Shown: positions 1 to 8,282 of the stretch, one piece after another
Position numbering within the stretch: position 1 is the first letter of the stretch
Layout: each line of letters starts with the position of its first letter
NCBI GenBank assembly: GCA_030430165.1
Contig: JAUIGL010000032.1
Location: forward strand, 1-62,126
Direction: 5' to 3'
Length of the DNA stretch: 62,126 nucleotides
Origin: a bacterium
GTDB lineage: Bacteria; Desulfobacterota; Binatia; HRBIN30; CADEER01
Program-made: the position numbers and the translations under genes
The notes under the pieces: generated by a model
What the model was told of the DNA's origin: nothing
Databases searched by the model: none
What the model saw: only the letters and a program-made list of their open reading frames with translations

Positions 1-83
1 GATACGTCGAGCGCTCGGCGACGCAGCGATCGCGGATGGATGACGATTTGCAGCAGGAGTCCATTCTTCGGCCAGGCCTCTAG
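1..83. repeat. Right part of a CTAG-ended MITE-like element, cut by the window edge
   Basis: These 83 bp match 40298-40380 at 73 of 83 positions without gaps (my count). The 40 kb copy is complete and shows an inverted-repeat partner at its other end, so this is the right-hand part of the same element with its left half outside the window. It ends in CTAG (80-83), 10 bp beyond the stop codon of the neighbouring minus-strand gene. Confidence 0.75.
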
Positions 84-93
84 CGGTGATTCG

Positions 94-480
94 TCAGTTG
101 TGGACGGGAACGCCCTGCTCGGTGAGCGAAGACGCGTTCTGCTTGGCCTGTTCGAGCATCGCCGCGCGCACCCGATCGACCAGGCGGCGCTGCGCCTGAA
201 CCCTGCGCTCGAGAGCTCGAAACTCCTCGACCGACATGTCCCAGGTCGCGGCGGCATCGTCGATCTTGAGCGACCGGTCCGCCTGCATCGCCGAGTAGAC
301 CTCGATGTAGCTCTTGAGCTCTTCTTCGCTGACCCGTTCGTCGGTCTCCACGCTGTGTTGGGCGTGCATCACCGGCGCGGACGAGCCGAAACCGCTGAAG
401 AAGGAGATCGCAAACGCAATCGAGGCGCCGAAGGCGGCACCGATCAGGAGTCGGGACCATTCCGTCATCGCTGAGGTCAT
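94..480 (-). CDS. Small membrane-anchored hypothetical protein (128 aa)
   Basis: I do not recognise the family. The protein has a short N-terminus, one hydrophobic helix at about residues 10-30 (LLIGAAFGASIAFAISFF), and then a charged, probably helical region rich in Glu, Arg and Ala from about residue 45 to 120. The topology suggests a single-pass inner-membrane protein with a small helical domain outside or inside the cytoplasm. A second in-frame Met at residue 5 is an alternative start. Its stop lies 10 bp from the end of a repeat element, and its start faces the palindromic repeats upstream of the AIR synthase gene. It has no obvious operon partner. Confidence 0.6.
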   Translation of the reverse strand: MTSAMTEWSRLLIGAAFGASIAFAISFFSGFGSSAPVMHAQHSVETDERVSEEELKSYIEVYSAMQADRSLKIDDAAATWDMSVEEFRALERRVQAQRRLVDRVRAAMLEQAKQNASSLTEQGVPVHN

Positions 481-563
481 CCTGTGGCTGCATTCGGCGA
501 CAAGTCAAGCCATACCCCAGAGCGGCAGTGGGTCCGCTCAGACCACCGGCGGCCCCCCGTCCA

Positions 564-640
564 CCCCGAGTGGCGCGAAGCGCGTATCGAGGGGCTCGGC
601 GCGAACAGGCCCCTCGATACGCCCCTTGGGCTACTCGGGG
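564..640. repeat. Palindromic CCCCGAGTAGC repeat (complete hairpin)
   Basis: The left arm begins CCCCGAGTGGCGCGAAGCG and ends TATCGAGGGGC. The right arm is its imperfect reverse complement, ending GGGCTACTCGGGG, with a loop of about 12 nt. The predicted stem is about 30 bp. Related copies or halves occur at 697-728, 6446-6522, 12675-12751, 16767-16839 and 16905-16933. All are intergenic. This looks like a REP/BIME-type family. Confidence 0.85.
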
Positions 641-696
641 ACGTCGGCGGTTGGGGCGCAGTCGAACCCCCACACTCATCGGCCACCCACCGCCCA

Positions 697-728
697 CCCC
701 GAGTAGCGCGAAGCGCGTATCGAGGGGC
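697..728. repeat. Half palindromic repeat (left arm only)
   Basis: A left arm of the CCCCGAGTAGC family without its partner. It lies about 40 bp upstream of the AIR synthase start, so it could affect the 5' end of that transcript. Confidence 0.75.
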
Positions 729-768
729 CGCGTGGACTCGATCGGCGTCTTTTTATATGTTCCCCGCC

Positions 769-1863
769 ATGGCCACCCGGTACGACGCTCTCGGAGTCGA
801 TACGCAGGGCGTCGAGGGCAGCCTGCGCGAGCTCGGCACCATCATCAGCTCGACTTTCGGCTTCAACCAGGCCGAACCGATGCTGCCGCTCGGCTACTTC
901 GCCAACGTCGTCCGCATCAGCGACGACCTCGGGATCGCCGTCTCCACCGACGGGGTGGGCACCAAGATCCTCATCGCCCAGCAGATGGACCGGTACGACA
1001 CCGTCGGGATCGACTGCATCGCCATGAACGCCAACGACATCATCTGCGTCGGCGCGCGACCGGTATCGCTGGTCGACTACATCGCGGTGCAGCGGCTCGA
1101 CGACCGGCAACTCACCCAACTGGCGAGCGGATTGCGCGAGGGCGCCCGGCAGGCGGAGATCAACATCCCCGGCGGAGAAATCGCCCAGGTGCGCGAGATG
1201 ATCCACGGAACCCGCGACGGCCTCGGCTTCGATCTGGTCGGCACCTGCGTCGGCACCATCCACCCCGACCGGCTGATCGTCGGCACCACCATCGAGCCCG
1301 GCGACGTCGTCGTCGGCATCGCCAGCCACGGCATCCACAGCAACGGCTTCACCCTCGCCCGACACGCCCTGCTCGGCGCCGGCGGCCTCGAGCTCGACCA
1401 AACCCTCCCCGAAGTCGGACGCAGCGTCGGCGAAGAGCTCCTCGAGCCGACCGCGATGTACGTCAAAGCGGTCCTGGCGATGCTCGAACGCGAGCTGCCG
1501 ATCCGCTCCTTGTGCCACATCACCGGCGACGGCCTGCTCAACCTCACGCGAACCGAAAAGGCGGTCGGCTTCGTCATCGAGGACCCCCTGCCCGTACCTC
1601 CGATCTTCAGCGCGATCAGCGAACGCGGCAACGTCGCCGCCGCCGAGATGCACACCGTCTTCAACATGGGCACCGGCTTCTGCGTCGTCGTGCCGCAATC
1701 TTGCGCCGCCGAGATCATCGAAATCGCCCGCCAACACGACCACGAAGCGAATACGATCGGATTCGTCGTCGATGACGCGCGCCGCAGAGTGTGGCTCCCG
1801 CGCGCCGGCCTGATCGGCGAAGGCAAGACGTTTGTAGAATCGCCCGAGCCCCCGCCCGCCTAG
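769..1863 (+). CDS. purM: Phosphoribosylformylglycinamidine cyclo-ligase (AIR synthase)
   Basis: PurM catalyses ATP-dependent ring closure of FGAM to 5-aminoimidazole ribonucleotide in cytosolic purine synthesis. The 364-residue length fits the family. Visible family features are DGVGTK at residues 61-66 (the conserved nucleotide-binding stretch), the HSNGFTL segment, HITGDGL near the C-terminal domain, and NMGTGFCVVV. The usual bacterial HITGGGL is HITGDGL here, and the sequence looks closer to divergent or archaeal-type PurM than to E. coli PurM. The open frame runs far upstream but only through palindromic repeats, so I start at ATG 769. ATG 757 is an alternative, and neither has a clear ribosome site. 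No other pur gene is nearby. Confidence 0.85.
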   Translation: MATRYDALGVDTQGVEGSLRELGTIISSTFGFNQAEPMLPLGYFANVVRISDDLGIAVSTDGVGTKILIAQQMDRYDTVGIDCIAMNANDIICVGARPVSLVDYIAVQRLDDRQLTQLASGLREGARQAEINIPGGEIAQVREMIHGTRDGLGFDLVGTCVGTIHPDRLIVGTTIEPGDVVVGIASHGIHSNGFTLARHALLGAGGLELDQTLPEVGRSVGEELLEPTAMYVKAVLAMLERELPIRSLCHITGDGLLNLTRTEKAVGFVIEDPLPVPPIFSAISERGNVAAAEMHTVFNMGTGFCVVVPQSCAAEIIEIARQHDHEANTIGFVVDDARRRVWLPRAGLIGEGKTFVESPEPPPA

Positions 1864-1950
1864 GCCCCGACCTGCTTTCCCTAGCGACTGCTAGCGTCCT
1901 CGACCAGATTTCACGTGCCTCTCTCTCGCCCACACTGTACGCTGACCTGG

Positions 1951-4326
1951 ATGAGGTATTTCCTCGCCGTCGCCGGGATGGCGCTCGCTGTCGCGTTCGC
2001 CGACCCGGCGCACGCGGTGTGTACCGCCGCCGACGTCATTCAAGAAGTAAGTGGTTGTGGGCCCGGCAGCGGACCGTGCACCATCAACGAAAACATCGAG
2101 ATCGACGAAGGGGCGTGCATTCTCGACTTCGGGAGTCGCGACCTGACGATCACGCGCACCGTCGACGTCGCGCACAATGATCTGCGCATCATCGCCGGCA
2201 GCGTGACGGTCGACCGCGGCACCGGGGCCGACGGTCTGATCGACGCCCGCGGTACCGGCGGGACGCCCAATACCAACATCGGAGGCAGCGTCCGCATCGA
2301 CGCCGAATCGTTCGTGCGCAGCACCGGCTCGGGTCGAGCGTTCAACCTCAACGGCAATGACAATGGGGGACTACTGCTGGTGTTCGCGGGCGGGCCGATC
2401 GAGATCGAGAACCGCATCGACCTCCGGTCGCTGACGCGATTCGGCGACGGCGGGGTCATGGAGCTGAACAGCGACACCAAGGTCGACCTCGGCACGTCCT
2501 CGATCATCGACGCAACCGGCGGCAACGACTCCTCGGGCGGCGGCGAAGTCACCCTGTTCAGCCGCGGCGACGTCGAGCACCGCGGTAGAATCGACGTCTC
2601 CGGGTCCGACGGGGGGACCATCGACATCTTCGCCGGCGGTGAGATCGTCGCCGGCGATCTGCTCAGCGACGCCACCGGCGACGCCGGCATGGGCGGCTGC
2701 ATCGCGGTCGAGAGCGGCACCGGAACCACCGTAACCGGCGAGGTGCGCAGCAACGGCAGCGTCGGCGAGTTCATGACCGGCGGCTGCGGCGGAGTCGTTT
2801 GCCTCGACTCCGACTTCGGCGACGTCACGCTCGGGGTCAACGGCGAGATCGTCGCCACCGGGGCCCGACCGGACGGCGCCGGTGGAATCGTCGCCGCGCT
2901 CGCCGGCGGCAGCTTTTCCGCCCTCGGACCGATCGACATCCGCGGACCCGACGGCGAAACCTGCGGCGGCGACCTGTGTATCGAGGCCGGCGTCGACCTC
3001 ACCACCAGCGCCAGCGGAACCATCGACGCCAGCGGCGGCGACGGCGGCGGCGAGATCGACTTCACCGCCGGCCGCAACCTGTCCATCTTCGGAGCCGTCA
3101 GCGGCGCCGCCCGACAACGCGGCGGACTCGGCGGGCTGGTGATCCTCGCCGCCGGATTGCGCGGCGGCGGCGACGGCGACGTCGTCATCGGAGCCAACCT
3201 CGACGCCAGCGGCGTTCCGACTTGCTCGGAAGAGCTGGGCTGCGGCGAGGGCGGCGGAATCGACATCTCGGGATGCGCTGTAACGATCGCCGCCAACGCT
3301 ACGGTCGACGTGTCCGGACCCACAGGTGGCGACAATTTGCTGATCGCCCGCGGTCCCTTGTCGGTCCAGGGAGCCATGTCGGCGGTCGCGACGAACCAGG
3401 ACGGTACGGAAGGCAGCAACGACTTCACCTACAATCAGACCTTTCCTCCGGCGCTCGGCGGCAGCACGCTGCCGGCACCCGACCTGTCGGCGCGCCCAGC
3501 CTGCACCGGAAACCCCGGCGACCCGGCGGGGTGCCTGACGCCCTGCCCGGACTGCGGCGACGGGGCGGTCGACTATCCCGAGCCGTGCGACCCCGGGCCC
3601 GACGCGTCGCAAGAGGTCTGCGGCGACTGCTCGCTCCTCTGCGAGAACCTCGCTCCGCAAACCTGCGCCGACGATCTGACCTGCACCATCGACGACTGCG
3701 ATCCCCTGATCGGCTGCTTCGACATACCGCTGCCGGGGCCCTGCACCGAGCCGCCGACGCCGACTTTTACGCCGACCCCGAGCAACACACCGACGGCGAC
3801 GTTCACCTTCTCCAACACCGCGACGGCAACCCAGACACCGACCGCGACCCGAACGCCTACGCAGACCAGCACCGCAACCCGAACCAACACTGGAACGGCA
3901 ACCCACACCTCGACCCCGAGCGCCACGCAGACACGCACCCCCACCCGCACCGACACGGGAACGCCGACCCATACCCCGACCGCCAGCGACACACCGACGG
4001 CGACCGGAACGGCCACCAACACCCCGACCGCCAGCAACACGCCGGTGGCAACCGACACTCCCGTCGTCACCAACACCCCGGTGCCGACCGACACCCCGGT
4101 CGACACCTCGACACCAACCAATAGCCCTACTCCCGAGATCCCGACCTGTCCCGGCGACTGCAACGGCGACGGCACCGTCGCCATCAACGAGCTCATCACC
4201 GCCGTCAACATCTCGCTCGGCAGCCTGCCGATCGACGCCTGCCTCGCCGCCGACCTCAATCGCGACGGCAACGTCGCCATCAACGAACTGATCTCGGCCG
4301 TCAACGCCAACCTCGACGGCTGCTGA
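1951..4326 (+). CDS. Secreted beta-helix-like protein with TP stalk and C-terminal EF-hand pair
   Basis: This 791-residue exported protein starts with a signal peptide (RYFLAVAGMALAVAFADPAHA, cleavage about residue 24). Residues about 25-500 are Gly/Asp/Ser-rich with recurring I-D-A/S-G and V-T-L steps, as in right-handed parallel beta-helix or filamentous-haemagglutinin-like surface proteins. Next come a Cys-rich segment (about 510-600), a Thr-Pro stalk (about 600-730) and a 59-residue module at 733-791. That module carries two EF-hand loops (DCNGDGTVAINE and DLNRDGNVAINE) flanked by cysteines. The same module occurs in the protein at 52012-52764. The likely role is a calcium-dependent surface protein, and the ligand is unknown. 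The start at 1951 removes a 12-residue extension in front of the signal peptide. Confidence 0.8.
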   Translation: MRYFLAVAGMALAVAFADPAHAVCTAADVIQEVSGCGPGSGPCTINENIEIDEGACILDFGSRDLTITRTVDVAHNDLRIIAGSVTVDRGTGADGLIDARGTGGTPNTNIGGSVRIDAESFVRSTGSGRAFNLNGNDNGGLLLVFAGGPIEIENRIDLRSLTRFGDGGVMELNSDTKVDLGTSSIIDATGGNDSSGGGEVTLFSRGDVEHRGRIDVSGSDGGTIDIFAGGEIVAGDLLSDATGDAGMGGCIAVESGTGTTVTGEVRSNGSVGEFMTGGCGGVVCLDSDFGDVTLGVNGEIVATGARPDGAGGIVAALAGGSFSALGPIDIRGPDGETCGGDLCIEAGVDLTTSASGTIDASGGDGGGEIDFTAGRNLSIFGAVSGAARQRGGLGGLVILAAGLRGGGDGDVVIGANLDASGVPTCSEELGCGEGGGIDISGCAVTIAANATVDVSGPTGGDNLLIARGPLSVQGAMSAVATNQDGTEGSNDFTYNQTFPPALGGSTLPAPDLSARPACTGNPGDPAGCLTPCPDCGDGAVDYPEPCDPGPDASQEVCGDCSLLCENLAPQTCADDLTCTIDDCDPLIGCFDIPLPGPCTEPPTPTFTPTPSNTPTATFTFSNTATATQTPTATRTPTQTSTATRTNTGTATHTSTPSATQTRTPTRTDTGTPTHTPTASDTPTATGTATNTPTASNTPVATDTPVVTNTPVPTDTPVDTSTPTNSPTPEIPTCPGDCNGDGTVAINELITAVNISLGSLPIDACLAADLNRDGNVAINELISAVNANLDGC

Positions 4327-4612
4327 GCAAGCTCGCGCCCACTCCCAGGCGACGCCGCAAGCCCGACGCGCGATACCGGTTCGTTTGAATTGCGTGCCGT
4401 GAGCTAGCCCGCATATCTCACCAGCTTTCTACTGCGAGCGCGGAGAGGCATGTGCCTCAAGTCCGTACTCCCTCACCGTCCTCGACATACTGTTCAAGTA
4501 TGCCTGCGGGCGCCTCAGTCTGTGCGGCCTTGATTCACAAGCCTCTCCGCACTCTCGCTACGAAACCTGGGTGGAGTCGAGAAATGCGGGCTAGCGACAC
4601 ACCCTCGGATCC
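4327..4612. other. Intergenic stretch with no convincing gene
   Basis: An open frame at 4452-4703 has no ribosome site, recognisable domain or secretion signal, and it runs into the adjacent repeat element. I see nothing else here. Confidence 0.5.
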
Positions 4613-4869
4613 CCCCTCCTTACGAGACTGTCAATTTTCTCGAACGAAACGCGCGAAGCGCGCACAGATCCCCTCTCCCGCATTGCTGGCGGGAGAGGAT
4701 TAAAGGTGAGGGGACCGGAAGGAAAGGCGTCGCTAGCCCCTGCGGCACAACGCTTTGCGTGCCGCAGCCATTCGATTCACCTCACCCTGGCCCTCTCCCG
4801 GGGGGAGAGGGGATCACTGGCGGTTCGGCGGTCGCTGGAGAAAATCGACAGCCTCTTACCAAGGAGGGG
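4613..4869. mobile_element. MITE-like element, CCCCTCCTT family, copy 1
   Basis: An element of about 255 bp with imperfect terminal inverted repeats. The left end reads CCCCTCCTTACGAGACTGTC followed by AATTTTCTC, and the right end is its inverse (GAGAAAATCGACAG then AAGGAGGGG). The interior holds CTCTCCCGC-type hairpins. A second copy at 36038-36292 lies in the opposite orientation and is about 90% identical by eye. There is no coding capacity for a transposase. Confidence 0.8.
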
Positions 4870-5060
4870 TCAGGGGGAGGTGACGCAAGGAGCTTCTGTT
4901 TTCGAACCGATGGCTCTACGGTTGACCCCCCTGAAGTCCCCCCTTGGCAAGGGGGGACGGAATTCGGGTTCGGGCCGCCCCCTCCTGGCAAACGCAATTG
5001 CGAAACAAACGACCTACTACCGCCTGCCCGGGCTAATTTCGCTGCCGCAGGATCCATGCT
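4870..5060. repeat. Hairpin-rich intergenic sequence upstream of the thioredoxin-fold gene
   Basis: It contains the inverted pair AAGTCCCCCCTTGG / CAAGGGGGGA and other G/C-run hairpins next to the MITE copy. No gene is supported. It separates the secreted beta-helix gene from the gene that starts at 5090. Confidence 0.5.
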
Positions 5061-5089
5061 TAGCTGAAGCTTGGATCGAGGAGGAAGCG

Positions 5090-5662
5090 ATGGCGAGGAC
5101 CCCTTCTACAATGCGCGAGCTCGGCACTCCGGCGCCGGCGTTCGCACTGGCGGACACCGAAGGCAATGCCGTTCGCCTCGACGCACTCGACACCTCGCGC
5201 GGCCTGCTGGTCATCTTTCTCTGCAACCACTGCCCCTTCGTCATCCACCTGCGCGAAGAGCTGGCGCGCTTCTCGCGCGAATACAGCGAGCGCGGTCTGG
5301 CGATCGTCGGTATCAATTCGAACGACGTCGCCAACTACCCGGACGACGCGCCGGAGCGAATGCGCGAGGAGAAGCAGCAACACGGCTACGCCTTCCCCTA
5401 CCTCTTCGACGAGACACAGCAAGTCGCCAAGTCCTACGCCGCCGCCTGTACTCCCGACTTCTTCCTCTACGACGCCAATCTCGAGCTGGTCTACCGCGGC
5501 CAATTCGACGACAGTCGCCCCGACAACGGCAAGCCGGTGACCGGCGCCGACCTCCGCGCCGCCGCCGACGCCGTGCTCGCCGGCGAGGCGGTTGCCGCCG
5601 AGCAGCGGCCGAGCCTCGGCTGCAACATCAAGTGGAAGCCGGGGAACGAGCCGACCGCGTGA
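5090..5662 (+). CDS. Thioredoxin-fold (redoxin/AhpC-TSA-like) protein
   Basis: A 190-residue cytosolic thioredoxin-fold protein of the type annotated as a thioredoxin family protein or peroxiredoxin-like. The motif CNHC at residues 45-48 (in LCNHCPFV) is the candidate redox-active pair. The PDFFLYD segment holds the expected cis-Pro region, and the fold order (GTPAPAFAL entry, beta strand, CxxC, helix) is intact. The ribosome site GAGGAGGAAG sits just upstream of ATG 5090, which fixes the start and rejects a longer upstream frame. Its TGA overlaps the GTG of surE by 4 bp (GTGA), so the two are probably translationally coupled. It likely reduces disulfides or peroxides, and the physiological substrate is unknown. 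Confidence 0.85.
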   Translation: MARTPSTMRELGTPAPAFALADTEGNAVRLDALDTSRGLLVIFLCNHCPFVIHLREELARFSREYSERGLAIVGINSNDVANYPDDAPERMREEKQQHGYAFPYLFDETQQVAKSYAAACTPDFFLYDANLELVYRGQFDDSRPDNGKPVTGADLRAAADAVLAGEAVAAEQRPSLGCNIKWKPGNEPTA

Positions 5663-6345
5663 CCTTCCTACTGACCAACGACGACGGCATCGACGCGCCC
5701 GGCCTAGCCGCCCTCGCCGCGGCCGTCGACGACCTCGCCAGCCACCACACCGTGGCTCCGCTCGAGCCGCAGTCGGGCATCAGCCACCGGATCACGATGA
5801 GCAGCGCGCTGCGCCTGGCCGAAGCGGGCCCGCGGCGCCACAGCCTGTCCGGCACCCCGGCAGACTGCGTGCGCGTCGGACTGGTCGAGCTCGGCCACGA
5901 CCCGCTGTGGGTGATCGCCGGCGTCAACCGCGGCGGCAATCTCGGCGCCGACCTCTACACCTCGGGAACGGTGGCGGCGGCGCGCGAAGCGGCGCTGTTT
6001 CGCCGGCCGGCGATCGCCATCTCGCAGTACGTCGGCCGCGGCCGCGAGGTCGACTGGGAGCTCACCGCGCGGCGCGCCCGGCGTGTCCTCGAGCAGGTGA
6101 TGCAGCGACCGCTCGCCGCGGGGGCCTTCTGGAACATCAATCTGCCACATCCCGAGCACGACGAAGAAGAGCTCGAGATCGAGCTGTGTCCGGCCGACAC
6201 CAGCCCGCTCGACGTGCAGTACCGCGAAAAAGACGGGCACCTGTACTACGCCGGCAACTACCACGACCGCCCGCGCCGGCCCGGCACCGACGTCGACGTC
6301 TGTTTCAGCGGCCGCGTCGCGCTGACCGAAGTTCGCTTGCTCTAA
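5659..6345 (+). CDS. surE: 5'/3'-nucleotidase SurE
   Basis: SurE removes phosphate from nucleoside monophosphates and is linked to stationary-phase survival. The 228-residue length is within the usual range. The N-terminal LLTNDDGIDAPG carries the metal ligands Asp8 and Asp9. SGISHRITMS, SGTPADCVRVG and GVNRGGNLG match the other conserved active-site segments. The GTG start overlaps the stop of the preceding thioredoxin-fold gene by 4 bp and keeps the whole N-terminal motif. No pcm or rpoS neighbour is present, unlike the classic surE locus. Confidence 0.93.
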   Translation: MTFLLTNDDGIDAPGLAALAAAVDDLASHHTVAPLEPQSGISHRITMSSALRLAEAGPRRHSLSGTPADCVRVGLVELGHDPLWVIAGVNRGGNLGADLYTSGTVAAAREAALFRRPAIAISQYVGRGREVDWELTARRARRVLEQVMQRPLAAGAFWNINLPHPEHDEEELEIELCPADTSPLDVQYREKDGHLYYAGNYHDRPRRPGTDVDVCFSGRVALTEVRLL

Positions 6346-6445
6346 ACCGGGACCCGTCCCGGTCGGACTCTGACCAGCCACCCACCGTCCACCCCGGCGG
6401 GCGGGCGCGGTCGAGCCCCGACCTCTTTCGGCCACCCACCGTCCA

Positions 6446-6522
6446 CCCCGAGTAGCGCGAAGCGCGTATCGAGGGGCACCGCGGCAACAGCCCCCTCGAT
6501 ACGCCCGTTGGGCTACTCGGGG
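6446..6522. repeat. Palindromic CCCCGAGTAGC repeat (complete hairpin)
   Basis: The full palindrome runs from CCCCGAGTAGCGCGAAGCG to GGGCTACTCGGGG with a loop of about 14 nt. It lies between the convergent surE and Coq4-like genes, where it could serve as a bidirectional transcription end, although neither side has a T-run. Confidence 0.85.
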
Positions 6523-6547
6523 ACGGCGGCGCTGGGGCACGAACCGC

Positions 6548-7813
6548 TCACGCGGCGGCTGCGGCGTCGGCTACGGCGCTGGTGAACGGGGCGATCGCAA
6601 AGCGCTCGCGCAGCGTCTCGATCTCCTCGTTCCACAGCGAGAACCAGTCGATCTCCATCAGCGGCCGGGTCTCGCGCCCGTGTCGCCAACCCTCGAAGGT
6701 CACTTGCAGGATCGGATCGAGGAACATCGGCAAGTGAAACGCCAGCAGCGAGACCGCCGTCGCCAGGAACATCGCCGAGTAGTTGTGCCCGAACTGGGCG
6801 AGCTGGAAGCCGCTGATCGCAACCTCGTGCAGCGGGCTGGTGCTGTACCCCGCCACCAGGTGCCAAACCTCGTGCGTCTGCAGGATGCGCCGATTGGATG
6901 CATCGAGCACCGGATGAAAGCCGCTGACCAGCTCTGGATCCAACACCTCTGGGTCGAAGCCGTTGTCGACGATCAGGTGGTAGTAGGCATGCCCCAACGT
7001 GCCCGGCTTGCACGCGGCCAGGCTGTCGATGTCGAGCCGCGGCCACCAGGCCGCGTCGGCAACCTCGCACTGGCCCGGGTAGCTCAGTACGTCGCGAGCA
7101 CAAGCCTGCTTCAGCCGGTCGTCGAAAGCGCCGCCCAGGCTCGCCACCAGCGGGGTGATCGTCGCCGGGTCGACCGGCTGTCCGGCGGCGGTCCAAAACG
7201 CATCCCAGAGACCGGCCGGCGCGCTCCGTCGCTCGCGCAGCACCTCCAAGGCAGCGCTCTCGCACGACGGCGGTGCGAACCAATCGGGTACACCGAGCAG
7301 CCGTCTCGCCTCGAGGGGCTCGCTAGCGAGAATCTCCGGCCACTCGACCTCACGCAGTCGACGACTGCTCTTGCCGGCTAGCCACCCATCGGTCAGCGCG
7401 CTGCCCACGGCACGCGACGCTTCGGGGCTGACGAAGGCGATCCGCGACAGCAGCAGTGCGATCCACAGCGTGCCCTCGACGTCCCGGTTCTGCGCCGCCG
7501 AGAAGGCGTTGACGCAAGCAGTCGACAACAGGTCGTCGCCGCAACCCAGCGCCGCGCGCCAGACCTCGAAGGCCTCGACCCGGCCGTCGCCGTCGCGCCG
7601 CACCAAGGCTCGCACGCTCTGTTCGGCAGCAGTGTCCGCACCGAGGTCGACCTCCTGCTTGCGCGCGTCGACATCACCCACGTCGCGGTAACGATCGAGC
7701 AGATCGCTGCCATCTGCCGCGATCGCCGCAACCAGATCCCGCAGACCTGCGCCGGCACCGGCGAGATCCTCTACGCCCTTCTCGAAGGCCCGACGAGTCG
7801 CTTTCCCGATCAT
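6548..7813 (-). CDS. Coq4-like protein
   Basis: The C-terminal third matches the COQ4 family, whose eukaryotic member organises or catalyses late ubiquinone synthesis. The family metal motif H-[DE]-x-x-H-x(11)-E is visible as HEVWH at residues 314-318 followed eleven residues later by Glu330, then GFQLAQFGHN. At 421 residues it is much longer than a typical COQ4 (about 250). The N-terminal 250 residues are Ala/Leu-rich, probably helical, and unfamiliar to me. The start ATG 7813 drops 28 codons that lie in repeat-derived sequence. No other ubiquinone gene is adjacent. A UbiA/MenA-type prenyltransferase is about 39 kb away. The quinone assignment is inference. Confidence 0.65.
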   Translation of the reverse strand: MIGKATRRAFEKGVEDLAGAGAGLRDLVAAIAADGSDLLDRYRDVGDVDARKQEVDLGADTAAEQSVRALVRRDGDGRVEAFEVWRAALGCGDDLLSTACVNAFSAAQNRDVEGTLWIALLLSRIAFVSPEASRAVGSALTDGWLAGKSSRRLREVEWPEILASEPLEARRLLGVPDWFAPPSCESAALEVLRERRSAPAGLWDAFWTAAGQPVDPATITPLVASLGGAFDDRLKQACARDVLSYPGQCEVADAAWWPRLDIDSLAACKPGTLGHAYYHLIVDNGFDPEVLDPELVSGFHPVLDASNRRILQTHEVWHLVAGYSTSPLHEVAISGFQLAQFGHNYSAMFLATAVSLLAFHLPMFLDPILQVTFEGWRHGRETRPLMEIDWFSLWNEEIETLRERFAIAPFTSAVADAAAAA

Positions 7814-7862
7814 GCCCGAATTGTCGACGCCCCGCCCCGCCCGGTCAACCGCCCGTGGATGG

Positions 7863-7897
7863 TAGTGGGTCGGTTGAATCCAAAGCCGATCCACCAC
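7863..7897. repeat. Short solo inverted repeat related to the 257-bp MITE ends
   Basis: The segment begins GTAGTGGGTCGGTTG and ends GCCGATCCACCAC, which are the two ends of the neighbouring MITE family with almost no interior. It may be an internal-deletion derivative. It lies 12 bp from the complete copy. Confidence 0.6.
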
Positions 7898-7908
7898 CCG
7901 GCAGGTGG

Positions 7909-8165
7909 TAGTGGGTCAGTTTGAAACTCGTAGAGCGTCCGAAGCGTTTCGACCGCGATCGGGACGTTGGAACGCTCCGACGATACATTGGTGGGGCTTC
8001 GCCCCCATTCGAGGGACCCTCATCCTGTCCTTCTCCCACAGGGAGAAGGGAGTTCAGATGCCTCTCCCTGTGGGAGAGGTCGGCCGGAGGCCGGGTGAGG
8101 GACCCTCGGATGACCGAGCGTAGCGAGGCTCAGTTTAGTTCCGGAGGTCCAAACTGATCCACTAC
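7909..8165. mobile_element. MITE-like element, GTAGTGGGTCAGTTTG family, copy 1
   Basis: An element of about 257 bp with 15-16 bp terminal inverted repeats: GTAGTGGGTCAGTTTG at the left and, as reverse complement, GTAGTGGATCAGTTTGG at the right. It is about 94% identical by eye to 27757-28013. The interior has two strong hairpins (CTTCTCCCACAGGGAGAAG and CTCTCCCTGTGGGAGAG). The sequence GCAGGTG occurs at 7902-7908 and 8169-8175, close to both ends, and may be a target duplication. It lies in the divergent promoter region of the Coq4-like and ThDP genes. Confidence 0.85.
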
Positions 8166-8282
8166 CCCGCAGGTGCTCAGGTTGACTGCCCCCGACCGGG
8201 TGATAGCGTCGGCGGTTGCCTTGGACGCGCCGACTCGCGGCGCGACGCAAGCACTGAAAACATAAGTAAGGAGCTGAATACT

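Noticed and set aside
484..768. Upstream extension of the AIR synthase frame (95 codons)
   Set aside because: It consists of palindromic repeat sequence and has no PurM homology; ATG 769 restores family length.
3757..4140. Short-period repeats resembling a satellite
   Set aside because: They are Thr-Pro codons of the stalk in the beta-helix protein.
4452..4703. Open frame of 83 codons downstream of the beta-helix gene
   Set aside because: No ribosome site or domain; its end lies in a MITE.
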